Source of the DNA: Bicyclus anynana
Lineage: Eukaryota > Arthropoda > Insecta > Lepidoptera > Nymphalidae
DNA: 64,000 bases
Assembly: GCF_947172395.1 (NCBI RefSeq)
Contig: NC_069095.1
Coordinates: 6,262,001 to 6,326,000 of the forward strand
Reading direction: 5' to 3'
Translations under genes and position numbers: made by a program
The notes under the pieces: model-generated
Database searches by the model: none
What the model was told of the DNA's origin: nothing
What the model saw: the letters and a program-made list of their open reading frames with translations, nothing else
Part shown: piece by piece, positions 1 to 14,800 of the stretch
How the letters are laid out: the number at the start of each line of letters is the position of its first letter
Numbering within the stretch: the first letter of the stretch is position 1

Positions 1-394
1 TTCTCTACTAACTAGGTGCTATACGAAATGTATCAAACTTCAAGATTATTCATTTGATAGATAGAAAGATTAATTGCACAATTTGTGCCAACAGCTGTGT
101 CTGGATTTATGTCTTGTATTTTAATTTTTATCCTTTGTTAAAGTTCTTATGTCTAGATTTCTTAGCTGCTTTGTGGTCATGACTAATATTTTCTTTCCTC
201 TACCAAACGAAAAATCTAGTAAATAAGACAATAATAGTAATTACGATTAGAGTTAAAACTTTTCGATTTTTATGACCATTCATAAAACTGACAGACCATT
301 GCTTCGGTCGCTTTCCAACCTAATGTCGAAAATGTAACTTCAACCGATTTTGGCGAACAGGCCGCCGCTTACCCATGCTACAGAGACACAGAAC

Positions 395-860
395 TTTTAA
401 CTGTAGGTACAGTATTAACTGTGCAGTTTCATCTGTCAGTTTTATCTGTGCAGTTTTGACTGTGCAGTTTTAATCGTGCAGTTTTAACTGTACAATTTTA
501 TCTAATAGAAAATTTCAATCATAATCAATTATTTATTTATTTGTTTACAAACTTACACTGACATTACAGGTTATCCCAATTCACTAGTGTAGCCATATAC
601 AATTTACAAGTAACAAAAACTAAAACAATAAAAAATCAAAAACTTATTTTACCTAGATACTATAACAAACAGCCTTTGTAAGTTCACTCAAAGTACAATG
701 AAAAAAATCTATGTCAGCGACGATGTTGAGAGTGTGAAGTGCGCGCGTTAACGGAGCTTATTATTAGTAAAAACTTCACTGTATTTAACTGAACAATTCG
801 AATGTTCAGTTAAAACTGCACATGCGTCTGTGCACGGGTTAGAACCCAGTTTCGTCATAT
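395..860. repeat. GTGCAGTTTTAACTG repeat element, copy 1
   Basis: About five 16-18 bp units of the GTGCAGTTTTAACTGT type (395-505); the inverted form (CAGTTAAAACTGCAC) closes the element near 830-850. Same family as 2640-2810. Confidence 0.6.
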
Positions 861-2085
861 ATATGTCGTCGATAACTGCGATCTCACTACAAATAATTTC
901 TCACTTTAATAAAAATCAGTATGCTAGTCGATTGAGTTTGCCGAAATTGTCACTAATAAAAATGAAATAAAATATGACAACATTTAGAGACTTTTCAACA
1001 CCACACCTCATATCGTAAAAGTTTCTTTTCGTAAATATTTTAAGCAGAACTTTTGTACGACTTACTTAAAAACACAAAATCAAAATTTGTTTTCACAAGC
1101 TGTGCCCACGACAATTCGGACCAGCAAGATAAGTTTTACGAAAGTTACAATCTCATCTTAAAAATAATGTAACCGGATCATATTTTTGATAACGGAATAT
1201 AAATGTTCAAAAGGAATGCACACAGATAATAAATGAAAGCAGCCATGCGCATATCCAGTCCTTTACATGGCGGACAAGATTCTTGCACGGGGATCTTTAT
1301 GATTCTGGATAACAATAAAATATCAAGATCTTTTTGTGGCTGCAGTAACTTGTAAGCTAAGACGTGACATGCCAACGTACGTCATTTCACTCCATAATTA
1401 AAGAAATGTTTACGGTTAATAGCTGCTTGATTTCGCAGATGTTACGCGTTCAGTCATATTTAGCACACATTATACATATATTATGCATATATTATGCAAT
1501 GCATTTTAATATTGTTCGAAAATTAGAAAGTTTTTACCCTGGGCAACCATTTACCTTTAAAAATAATTGTTATTGTAATGAAATACTTTCGAAGACTTGA
1601 CTTAATGCCAATTGTGTAGCGCTGCTTTCTAACCCCATAATCAAAGGTCCCCATATCCGCCCTTGGCAGCAAAAATGTTGATGAAGGCCATATTCTTCAT
1701 AATAAATTTCCTCAAAACAGTATACAGTGTAGACAGTTATCTGACTATAGTGTACTAGATATATTCTCTCTACGCACCATGGCTGTCTCCCACAGAGATT
1801 CGCTAAAATGACAAAGACTTTGTGTATTTCGTCTATTCCATTTTAACCATTTCTCTTTATATCCGGCTCGATGTTCTTGTAACTGTCTCTATATACGTAA
1901 GCTCTCAGCTCTTCTTTGCTATACGTAAGGAGGAAGGCCTGGTTGGTCATGTAGTGAGCCGTTAAAATAAGTTGTTGATGATATATTATTTTTAAAGCTA
2001 CTGGTAATTATGTCTCTTAATATAATAACATGTACTTATAATAGTATCTCTTTTATTTTTCTTAATCATATGGTATCTTTTCCAG
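861..2085. other. Intron upstream of MCT-like exon A
   Basis: AT-rich, short ORFs only. No missing MCT 5' exon or other gene was recognised here. Confidence 0.5.
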
Positions 2086-2259
2086 GCTGTCTCGGCGCGC
2101 TATCAGCGGGTGTGGCGCTTGCATTGTCTCCAGTGACAGTGGCGCTATGTGTACGCAAGTCCACTCGAGTGACAGCGGTGGTGGGGGGGCTGGTCGCGGC
2201 GCTCGGCTGCCTGTTCACCTCCTTCGCAACACAGTTCCACCAGCTCTTCTTCAGTTACG
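2086..2259 (+). CDS. MCT-like exon A (two membrane segments)
   Basis: Acceptor TTTTCCAG, donor G|GTAAGT; enters with two bases of a split codon, leaves in phase 1. Encodes ALSAGVALALSPVTVALCV and a second glycine-rich hydrophobic segment ending QLFFSYG. No exon before it was found in 1-2085. Confidence 0.85.
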
Positions 2260-4024
2260 GTAAGTTCTCAGCAGTGTCTCCAGTGACAGTGGCGCTATGT
2301 GTGCGCTCGAGTGACGACGGTGTTTGGGGGGCTGATCGTGGCGCTCGGCTGAGAGATATGAGCGAATACGAGGTTTTACTACCGTTTTTATATATCACCC
2401 GGGCCATTATTACGAATCTTTTGACACCCCATTCATTAAAATCTGTTCAGTAGTTTAGGCGCTACGGTGGAACATACGCGCATACATACATACATATCCT
2501 GCAAAAACCATTATTCTTCATTTTGGCTTCGAAGTTGGCTAAAAAGCTTGCACCTTTACTAAAGTTCATATTTGATTTATGACTTGCAGTTTACTTTTCT
2601 ATTACGATTAACAGTAAATTATTATTAGCACAAACTAGGCAATTCTGTTTTCCCTGAACCCGTGCAGTTTTAACTGTACAATTTCATCTAATCGTAATGT
2701 CAATCAATAGATAAACTGTACAGTTAAAACTGATACTACACACTGACGTTGTAACTGAACAGTTCGACTGTGCAGTTAAACCCGCAGGTCTGTAGCACAG
2801 ATATTGTTTCCTTTTTTAGAAAAAAATAATACATTTTTAATATCAATAAAGGGCATAAGCTTTTTACTTACTTACTACTTATCTTACGAGAACTTACTTA
2901 ACTTAAGTCTTCCAAAATTTAAGGCCTATGCGCACCACATTTTTTAAACGCGTGCGTATAGTCGCTAAAAACGACAACAAGCTGCTCTGTAGGATAAAAA
3001 CGGCGCGTTTAAAAAACGTGGTGTGCACAGGCCCTAAGATCGTTTATCTATTAGACATTCACAGTAAAGCTGAAGCCCTCGAGATGCCACTTCCGACAGC
3101 TCAATTTATTTTATTTACATTTCCGACACCGTATAAAGAACATCAAAGAGTACCGTAATTGGTACTCAGTGAGTAAATGAACGGAATTCAATAAGCCGCA
3201 CGTACGAAAATAAATAACTTATCGAAACTGCCACATCTCGAAAGGTTTTATCATCTCCAGCTTCTGAATTAACCAAAGTCAACGTACGTCGCGATCAATT
3301 TTAATTAACAAAATTAACAACTTGAAAATTTCCACTTAACGAAATGTGAAAACGTGAATTGATTACTGATGAATTACTGATTTTATCGTCAGCGTTGATG
3401 TCGTGTTTAATTTTAAGGTGATTAATAAACAAAAATTAAACTTTCTTTTTTTTTTGAGATGTAAGTACCTAATAGTCACTTGACAGTCGTGACAGAATTC
3501 GTCCGGCGATAAAAGTGGTCGATTTACAAGTCAGGGGTCCTGGGATCGAACCCCTGGGCCGATTGAGGTTTTCTTAATTGATTCAGGTCTGGCAAGTGGG
3601 AGGCTTCGGCCATAGCCGGTACAATGTGCTGTAGAAACCAAAAGGGGTGTGGTCTCACCCTACTTCTAACAAGTTAGCCTGCTCCAGCTTAAGCAATCAT
3701 AATAGACAACTTTTAAATCTAAACACATCAATGCCGTTTGGCAACATTAAATAAGTATGTTAATTGTCAATAGTATTTCTCCGTAAGATCTCTGACACAA
3801 AAAGACTTCTACTAAACTAAAACTAAAGAAGTTTACTAAAACATTATTATTATTATTAAAAAAATTTACTTAAGTACGTACCATAAATTGTTCAGTTTTA
3901 TTCTATCTATACTTATAATAAATCTGTAGAGAGGTCAATTCTGTACATGCAATATATTTCCAAAATAACTATCAGGGGGTGATTAGTGGTCGATACTGAT
4001 GCCAAAAATGCAATCAGTAAAATT

Positions 4025-4077
<53 letters not shown>

Positions 4078-5852
4078 ATGTTCTTTATAGAAGCAAAATC
4101 TACTTGACGGATTTTAACAAAACTTGGTACAATTATTCTTCATACTCCTGGGCAGGTTATAGTATACTTTTCATCACGCTACGATTAATAGGAGCAAAGC
4201 AGTGAAGAGAAATGTTGGGAAAACGGGAGCAGTTACTCCATTTTTTAAGCTTCCGTCGCCGTCGCATGGTCCCTACCATAGGGGTAGTAGGATAGGGGTA
4301 GGATAGGGGAAGGAAAGGGGTAGGGTAGGGGTAGGCGTAGTAGTAGGGTTTCACGAAGATGAAGTCGCGGGCGTCCGCTAGTCTATAATAAAACTGAACA
4401 ATTTACAGTCAACATAGCTAGCTGGTTAGAGAGAATGCAACCTCACACGATCTGATTCGAATTCTAACGCCGTCGAATAGCATCCCAACAAAAATAACGC
4501 TGTTCGTTGCATAAATGCACGCGCGAAGCCATCTTCAAGGATAACGCCACAGAGATCAGCAGAAATTGTATTAGCATTTAAATTGAATTTGTACAGTTTG
4601 AACTGAATACAGTTTGACCGACTCTGACTCCCTAACAAGACGTCGCTAATCTATAACAAAGTGCCTCAAATGACGAAGTAGTTAGGCCTTATTTGAATAT
4701 TCAAGCAGCAGATTGGAGTAACAAACATAAACTAATTACTAAGATATTAGCAGATGACCAGCTGGCCTATTTACTATTTTGGTATTTATTATCAACCTAT
4801 TAAATAAACATGTATTCAATAGACAAAATGTCATCTACATATTGTATGATATCCACCAATAAGCACCATAGGACATTTGTTACATAGAATCTAAATTTCG
4901 TATTTATCAACTAACATACGTCAAAGATAATGAGTTAGCCCGCAGTATTTAATAACCATACAAATGATTATGTATAGTTTTCACTTTCGACAGTCAACGG
5001 TCTAAAGGTCGGACTAAAATCCATTTCTTCTAGATGACAAATATAATGAACTAGCGGACGCCCGCGACTTTGTCCGCGTGAAAGTCGTTGTAAACTTTCA
5101 ACTAACTATCCCCCCCCCCTAGGAACCGCTATCCTACCCTATCCCAACCCTACCCCTACTCTACCCCTGCCCTACCCTACCCTACCCCTGCCCTACCTCT
5201 ACCCTACACTACCCCTGCCCTACCCCTACCCTACCCTACCATACCCCTACCCTACTCATTAAGGCTGCACTTCTTTATTTATTCCTGCCACCGCAAGTAG
5301 CGTCGAGCGCGGCAACCGTTACACAAAAATAATCCTTAAAGCATGAATTAGTATTCACGCGCGATGGCTTAGCGTATTTCATATATAACTTTTGTGTTTC
5401 TTTACCGATTTTTATGATTCTTTTTTTATTGAATAGGTAATAATATTAACTTTCTTATTTGGGATGAGTGATGAGTGTTATAAACATAGGAGTAGACAAA
5501 TATAATTAGAAAGCTCCGAACTGCTAAGCTATCGGGAGTTACACGTGTTATTGTGAGTCAACTATAAAAGATAGACATATATATGCTGTTGTGTTTTTAT
5601 AGATAATTTTAAGAAGAACATTTCCGTCATACATGATTTCTATGTAGCTTTAACCATTAAGGCTGTACACGCGACGGAAGCTTAAAAAATAGAGTAACTT
5701 CTCCCGTTTTCTCAACATTTCTCTTCACTGCTCTGCTCTTATTGATCGTAGCGTAATGAAAAGTATACTATAACCTGCCCAGGAGTATGTTGAATAATTG
5801 TACCAAGTTTCGTTAAAATCCGTCCAGTAGTTTTTGTTTCTATAAAGAACAT

Positions 5853-5885
<33 letters not shown>

Positions 5886-8800
5886 AATTTTACTGATTGC
5901 ATTTTTGGCATCAGTATCGATCACTAATCACCCCCAGATAGTTATTTTGGAAATATATTTCATGTACAGAATTGACCTCTCTACAGATTTATTATAAGTA
6001 TAGATAATAGGAATGATTTATTATGAAAACTCTTACATTTCGCGGCACTGTCAGGGCTATATAATATTTTCTTTTTATAGTATTATTTTTTGTTCTTTAT
6101 TATAAGTCATATACACTAAGGCCACGGTCTCAGTTAACTTAGACCCTGTTATTTCGCCGATAGCATGTAAATTTCTGGGAAAGTTTCCCAGAAATTTACA
6201 TGCTCATATTATGGCTTGTACATATGTTTTCTGTGTTATGGGTAAAGTTAGTACCTACTAAGTAGATAAGTAGTACTAAACACACCTGTTCATACACATC
6301 TCAGCATTCAAAATGGATTGTTCAAATCTAAAAATCATTTTGAAATGGCGATTTTCCACAAATGTTTCAAGGCGTCTATTTAATGCAGCATTAGAATCCT
6401 AGTCTAAACTTCTATTCAAGAATTGGCCGATAAACTGGCGCTTGCATATAAATCCAACCATCAATTGGCACATTCCGAGAAGTTGTTGTAAAATAAACAA
6501 GTCTCGAATTTCCAATGCATCTTTGTCAAAGCGAATTCGGTTTGCCAAATAGACATTCTCGAAGTCTCTCTGGATTACATGTAAGAGCCAAGTTGAATAT
6601 AAATAAAGGACCTCTTTAAAATTCTGAATCGTAAAAAAGCCGCAAACGTAAAGTTGAACACAGAGAATGAATATTTTATTTTAAACAAAACATAAAATAA
6701 GATTTGTAATTCTATCTTCCATCCCGGACTGTTGTCTGCAGATAAATTCGGAGTAGCGAACATTAACTATGTTTGCTTTACTAGGCGAATGCATTTGCAA
6801 GCGGAAACATTACCCAGTGCTAGATACTATAACTGGTTGGTATTTGCCACAATATTACTCGAATGTTATGTAGATACGTTGATATTCCTTGTCCGTATAA
6901 CTAAGTATAAGTATATGGACGATGAAAATCGACGCATTATCGACTCTTACGATTGCAATAAAAGTTTATGAATAAATCGAAGGGATCAATTTAATATTTC
7001 CTGCAATAAAAATAACAACTACTACTACCATTCTTTATTGAGGGATGATTTAATTGTTTGGTGATATAAAGTATAATTGGTATAAAGAATAAAGTGAATT
7101 GCAACCTGCTGACATTGTTTCCATAACAATGTTTCCAAATTCATTGACTTGATTAGTACCTACTCGTTTTTGATACATAGCTAGATACCTACTTATTTAA
7201 TTTAATATGATTAACAGTTTAATGTTTAAGTATTTCGAAATGTGAAAATTTTATATTCTAAAAGGGAATTCAAAAAAACCGACTGATGAATTTTTTCTTA
7301 TAAAAAACTGTCCCTATATAATAAATTATCCATTACCTATATACAATTTGTTTTCGATGTCGATTACCTATTATTATTTGTCCAAATTAGTGATTAGAAA
7401 CTTGATTTAGAAAACTTATACAATACGCACCAGCTCGCCTATTTCCTATTTTGGTCTTTATTTTCAACCTACTGAAGTTGACAACATAATGTCATCTACA
7501 TAGTATATGATATCCACCGTAAGAACCGGATGACATTTGTAATTTGTATCATAGTATGTAGATGACATTTTGTCAATTGATTTATTTTTTATTTTGGTGG
7601 GTTGATAATAAAGTCAAAAATAGGAAATAGGCCAGCAGGTAAATACCTTGCCAGTTGCCATTATGACAAAGCTCAACTTGTTTCTAAAACACATGCAAGT
7701 CAAAATGAACTTCCAACTGTGCGCATATACAGTACCAGGTCGTATATTGTTTCCAATTACAATCTAGTGCAAGCTGTAAATGTATGAGATCATAAATATG
7801 CCGATACAGAATTCACGAGTGCAATGGAAGTAGTAAAATTCGAGCGGCCGACAGGACGTGAGAGAGCAAACCGTCCAGGATATCGCTGCTTATAGACCGG
7901 GGAGTGTTAGACGGATAACAAATGACATCCATTTTGAATCGTTGTCTCCAGTTACATCGCCAGTTCAGTTCACCCAATCAAAAAAGCTCGGCGCGGCCTT
8001 AAAGATTATGCCACAAACTTATCTGACTTGATGAGGGGTATCACTGTTGTCAAGCTTTTATTATAATGTTCTGCAAAATGATATTTGGGTCATCTACTCC
8101 AGATGAGATCGGGCAGGGGTAAGGGCCTTAATGCATATGGGTTCTCCGCCGCGACATTAGTTCCAGTTTTGGCCATGCCGGGTCAGAAAAGTTTGTGGAC
8201 TATACCTTACCTTAAGGTAAGGTAAGGTATAGAGAGAGAAGAGTTTGTTTGTTTGATTGAATGCGCTAATCTCAAGAACTACGGGTCTGATTTGAGCTAT
8301 ATATTATCCCCGTATTCCTACGGGAACGGGAACCACGCGGGTGAAACCGCGCGGCGTCAGCTAGTCACTAATAAATAACAGATGAGTATTAATTTCATTT
8401 CATTTCTAATTCCGGATCTTAGACCATTATGTTTATATAGGTTTATATACACTTTTAATCAAGCTAAGCGGTCATAACAAAAGCATACAAAATTCTCAGT
8501 CGGGGATAGTTTTCTCTATGTCTGTAAAACTGATCTCTATTGATACCCGTAGAGATAAAATCCAAGTTAAACGTTCAAAGACTGTTTGGAATCCTATAAT
8601 TTGATCACGTCTGTCCGATCGTCGGCACCCTTAATTTGTGCCATTCACAGCCAATCGTAATGCTGTTCTTATTACAATTGAAAAGAAAACCTTTCCATTG
8701 GCTATTGTTTAACGTACCTAGAAAAGTTTTGCTGCCTCTTTAGCCCAGTGGTTAGGCTTGGGTTCGAATCCTGGTTAAGGCTATGAGACACTGAGTTTTT

Positions 8801-11800
8801 CTGTCTTCTAAGGAATTTACAGTAAAATTCCCAGCTAAGAGTTGGTCGGTGGTGACACATCAGTGCCACCGGCGTTAAGCTGTTTTTATCACTTATCTGG
8901 TCATTAATGAATTAACCATTACTCCAATAAATCCGCCAATCGTATTGAAGCAGCGTGTTCGGTCTAAGCTCTAACATCTGTCCTTGAAAGAGGTACCTAT
9001 ATCTACAGGTTGTGTAGAGATAGATTAGAGATTAAAATATGCTCATGACACATTTTTGTGTCTTATTGTACCTATCGTTAAACCGCCATGCTTTGCTGGT
9101 CCGATAACAATTAAAAAAAAAACTAAAATAGGCTTTCGTCGAAAATAATATTATGGCCTATGCGAATCTGCGAATGCGAATATTAATCTTCGACAATAAA
9201 TTCCCAGAAAAAAATCTTAGTCCAGAGTGGGAATTAGGTGGTGTTATACACTCTTAGTTAGCCCAGTGGATATGACCTTTGCCTCCGATTATGGAGGATG
9301 TGGGTTCGAATCCGGTCCGGGGCATGCACCTCCAACTTTTCAGTTGTGTGCATTTTAAGAAATTAAAATATCACGTGTCTCAAACGGTGAAGGAAAAAAT
9401 CGTGAGGAAAGCTGAATACCAGAGAATTTTCTTAATTCTCTGCGTGTGTGAAGTCTGCCAATCCGCATTGGGCCAGCGTGGTGGACTATTGGCCTAACCC
9501 CTCTTATTCTGAGAGGAGACTCGAGCTCAGCAGTGAGCCAAATATGAGTTGATAGTGATGATACACTCTTGATTCGAGAAGCACGTTAAACTCGCGATAT
9601 TTAGGATAATTACTAATTTGATAGTGACTGTTATAAAGCTATTTTATATTAATCATCATCAAACATTATCACCTTAAACCTGTCACGCCGACTAGCATTG
9701 TGTTCCAATAGTCGGCGCGGCATCAAATCTTTCCTGTATGGAGAGAGGCCTGGCTCTATAGTAAGTCAATAAAATAGGCATGATAAAGAGTTTCTTCTGA
9801 TTAACACATTTCTCATTATCTTTCAGGGACGGTGGTAGGTGTGGGGGTGGGTTTGACGCGAGACTGCTCCACTCTGATGGTGGCGCAATACTTCAAGCGG
9901 CGCCGCGAGCTGGTGGAGATCTTCATCGTGAGCGGCAGCGGGCTGGGCATCGCCGTCATGTCTACCTTCATCAAAGCTGCGATCAGGTAGTATTAAATAG
10001 TACCTAGTATTCAATCTTACGCCGGCCACAGACTGTCAAGTACCTTTAGAGCGCTATCTGCAGCGCGTGTGATTTTTATTTTATCAATGTAGGCCGGCGT
10101 AAAGCGACCAGAATGAAAAAAACACACTGATATTATAAAGGCGAAAGTTTGTGGATATATTTATTCCTCCTTTACGCTGCGGCTACTGAACCGTTTTGGC
10201 TGCAATTTGGAATGGCACATACTATGCTACTTTTCTGAAAAAATAAAACATACCTATAAGTATATAGGTACACCGAGTTCGCCGATAACTACTGGAAGTA
10301 AGTAGAACTATTTATGATAGGGCTCGTCCTAAGAAGTATCTACTACCACCACGCTTGTTTTTGCTTCCAAGCAAAATCTGATATGAAGGTCATTATTTAA
10401 ATGAAATAGGCCAGCAAGTATGTACGAAGTGTTGCTCTGTTATAGGCGATTGCTTTCATTTAACATCTAGTGGGGTATCAATTATCATAATCGGTAGGTA
10501 GGTACACACATAATATTATTACCGCATTCAGTAGGTAATTCTTTAGGTACACACATCGCTGCCAAACATTTTCTTAACTAATCATCACTATCAACCCATA
10601 TTCGACTCACTGTTGAGCAAGATCTGCAATCAGAATGGGAGGAGATAGGCTAATAGGTCCACTACGCTGGCCCAATGCGGATTGGCAGACTTCACACACG
10701 CAGAGAATTAAGAAAATTCTCTGGTATGTAGATTTCCTCACGATATTTTTCCTTCATCGTATGAAACACGTGAATATTTAATTTCTTAAAATTAACTGAA
10801 AAGAAGGAGGAGCATGCCCCGGACGGACCGGATTTTAACCACATCCTCCGATTCGAAGGCAGAGGTCATATCCACTGGGATATCTCGGCTCTCCACTAAT
10901 TGCATCATTTAAATTTTCAGAGCAATCGGTTGGCGATTAGGATTACAGGCAGTGACCGGAGTAGTTTTCCTCACTTTCATACTAGGCATGTTTTACCGCT
11001 CTGCCTCCTTATACCATCCACAAAGACGAGCCATCCTACACCTTAAGAACCAGAACAAAATCAAGCGGAAAATGAAAGACAGAAACAAATCCGACGACAG
11101 GCAACCTTTCTTCGACTTTTCCACTCTGAGATCGAAGACTGTGAGAATCCTGCTCATGTCTACCGGCATATCGGCATTTGGGATCAACACGCCGATATTT
11201 TACTTGGCTTATCACGCCGAGGAGGAAGGTAAGTCATCTTTTTAACCTTCACATAAGCAGATAGTTATCAGATTGTTTTATTGGTAAAAAGGAGAAATAA
11301 AGATACAAAAATACCTCACGTCATAACATGAAACGTTAGGTATGAAACGCAATACCTACTACTATTGAAACTAATGTCAGCCACTGACGATCAAGTAATC
11401 TTACATTCACATGCCTGCAGCGCTAACGGCTTGACAACCGATAAAATTAATCGTGTGTTGATCTCTATGTGCATGACATCATGTCGATCGCGACCAACAC
11501 ATAATTAGTTTTATCGGACGTCAAGCCGTTAGCGCTGCAGGCACGTGAGATAACTTGATCGTCAGTGGCTGACACAAAGAAGAAAAAAAGCTTTTATGTT
11601 GGAGATGTAGGTACCTACCTACCTACATACGTAATTAATAATTACGAGTAAAATAATTTCGTTATTAACTCAACGTCGTTAGCATATATACAGGAAGAAA
11701 ATTTTTTTAGTGCGGATATTTTTATATTTTGTACATAAACAAAATTTAATGATCACGTATTTTTTCTTTTTTTTTTTAACTCAAAAATAACAAAATTATC

Positions 11801-14800
11801 GTTAGCTAAAGTTATTTACTTTTGAACAGAATTTTAGGGTCACCCTATTGTGCGTTTATTTTATTTTTGTTTGATACCTAAAGGACGTCACCAGATCACT
11901 TTTAAGCTGAATATATCTTGTTTAGTAATAATATGTACATTATTTTGTTATTTTAGAGACATAAATTAAAAAAAAAATTACATAAAATGTATCGAACTGT
12001 TTGTAGATTTATATTCTATTAATGATACAGAACCACGAAAAAAAATATCCGCACTAAAGACCGAATCACCCTGTATTGTTTAACCAATATTTCCCATTTC
12101 TTTAAAATATGACCAATAACTATAGCCTTTCGCCTTCAATTTGTAAAAGAATTATGAGTACCTCGTTGGTTCAGTGGTGGTTAACCTATGTGGTTTCAAA
12201 TCACACGGTTATAGGTTCAAGTCCTAGATCATGCTCTGAAATACCTACTGAGCTTATTTTCTTCTAAGAACCGGAAAAAATTCTCAGAACGTAATTAGAA
12301 AGTTGGTGTTACACCCCCGTGCTCATTACGATAAGCCGTCGGTCTCGATCTTTGATCGATCGATGAATTATACCATTCATCATCATCATCATCATCGCTA
12401 ACAGACGATTGACGTCCACTGCTGGCGTCTTGCATGGACGTACAAACAAATCGGTCTCGGTAATGATCGCAGGTATAGACAAACATTGTCACCCAAGCCC
12501 GTCCAACTACTTTGGAGCAGCGTGGTGTGTCTAAGCTAATCCCTGACCTATAAGAAGAGAAGCCCTTAAAATAGGGATATAATAATTAATGATAATGATA
12601 ATATTAACATTCCAGGTCTTGGTGACAATGCAGAGTTGCTACAAGCGTACCTAGGCCTGGGGTGGGCGGTAGGTTGTGCTGCCTTCGGTCTGCTGGTGCG
12701 ACAGAACTCGGCGGAGTGTCGGATAGCGAGGCAGTACCTCACGCAAGCTGCTGTGTTTGTTTGTGGCTTGGCCACTATGGCGCTGACTGCTGTGGAGGGG
12801 TCATACAGCGGTTATGTGATGTTCGCTTGGATTTATGGTTAGTTTTCAAGACCATGTACCATCCTACCTTTTTGTCTATATGTACGCAGTAAAATGATAA
12901 AATAATAAAGAAAATGTCATGTCGCATAAGCGACATCCAGTTTTTGACGGCCTCCGTGGCGCAGTGGTATGCGCCTTGGCTTTACAAAACGGAGGTTCTG
13001 GATTCGGTCCCCAGCTGGGCAGATTAAGATTTTCTTAATTGGTCCAGGTCTGGCTGGTGGGGCTTCGGCCGGGGTTAGTTACCACCCTATCGACAAAGAC
13101 GTACTGCCGAGCGATTTAGCGTTCAGGTACGATGTCGTGTAGAAACCGAAAGGGGTGTGGATTTTGATCCTCCTCCTAACAAGTTAGCCCGCTTCCATCT
13201 TAGACTGTATCATCACTTACCATCAGGTGAGACGTGGGCTAACTTGTAAAGAATAAAAAAAAAATTACTATGTTCTTCTCATATCAATATTAAACTGCTT
13301 GCCCATATTTTAGAAAAACTATTTGGTTAGGACATTTATGTCGTTTCTACGATCTATCGACGCATTAAATTACACGCCTACCGCCTACGTTGTGATGACG
13401 CACGACGTCTGCTCAGTCATTCGCCACAGCGCAGCACATCACTCTCCTCTCACTTCATCTTTCTTCATAAATCCGTTGAAACGTCGTCGTTAAAAAATGC
13501 AACGACGCGACGCTCTAATGTGTTATGTTATGCGGTCATACCTTTGCTTGACTTTAAATTAAAAACAAACGCAAGCGGTACATGTTTCTTGCTATTCTAA
13601 ATTTAAATTTCCTTTCTCATTTCAGGTATATTCTGCGGCGGCTACCACTACTCGCTGAAGATGTACACGTACGAGCGAGTGCGGTCCCGCAACTTCGCGC
13701 GCACGTGGGGCTTCGTGCAGTGCTCGCAAGCGGTGCCAATTGCGATCGGCGTGCCGCTCTCTGGTAAACATTACCATTATCATCTTCGTCATCAGCCAAT
13801 GGATGTTCACTGAAGAACATGACCTTTTGTAGGTACTTGACTCTCTCTTGTTCGTTTTGTCAATTAAAAAGTCTACCATCACATCGCTTTCGAGAGCGAG
13901 ATCGCTAGCTAACCTTGAGATACCAACGTGTCAGTTCAGTTCAGATAGCAATGACAACCATGCGAAAACTCTAACCCTGCGATGATCAACCCGCCTTCTC
14001 AACAAAGTCACACGGGTTACTTTGTATGCATAAGTCCATCAAACAATATTTTATTACCAGATCTAGGACCTCAGCGTTCGTAATGCAATCATGAACGACA
14101 GGTACCTAAGTAGTTACTTAATTATAGTTAATTGAATTGCGGAAGATAGGACAACTTTTCGCATTTAGGCCGCCAATTGTTGTTTTGAGGATAGTATTAA
14201 GTTATGATGTACGAGTAGGTACCTATTTGTTTCTCCATTTCAGGATACATAAACGTGGGATGCGGCGGCAAGGCGGGATACTACTTCAGTTCCACGTGCT
14301 CGCTCATCGGCTCATTGTCGCTGTTTTGTATCGACTTGCATCGCCGCAGCGTCGCTCAAAAACACACCAAGTATGACTACTTGTTTTTAAATTTATCCTC
14401 TACCTACCCGTGCACTCTTGACTCAAAGTAGTCGTAGTTACATCGATGTACGATGCCACTTTTGTCAAATGGCTGCATTATACGAGTAGAAACACTGTTC
14501 CATAAACGATTGTTGTGCTGTCCTGACGAAATAGATCACTCTGAATCTTTCACTTTCGATCTTGCCCTGCACAACCAACCGCTCAGGCGAAATCCAATAT
14601 CTAAGGATGTGGCTTCAATATCCGTAAAGAATTTAAGTAGCCTTCAATTCATCATTAGCTTATTTTAAACTGGCACTACGGGCCTCTTTCAGTAGGTATA
14701 TCAATGAGCTTAGACTCACCTGATCCAATCAACCTAAAATTATTTTCAAGTGGGATTCTGTGAGTTGGTTAGATTTACTCACGCCTCTGTGACTGCGTTT

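Noticed and set aside
1..2085. Missing first exons of the MCT-like gene
   Set aside because: No stretch encodes the DGGWGW-type first membrane segment with fitting splice sites; they must lie left of the window.
5110..5260. Telomere or subtelomere from CCCTAC runs
   Set aside because: Insect telomeres are TTAGG; these blocks are dispersed and tied to Helitron ends.
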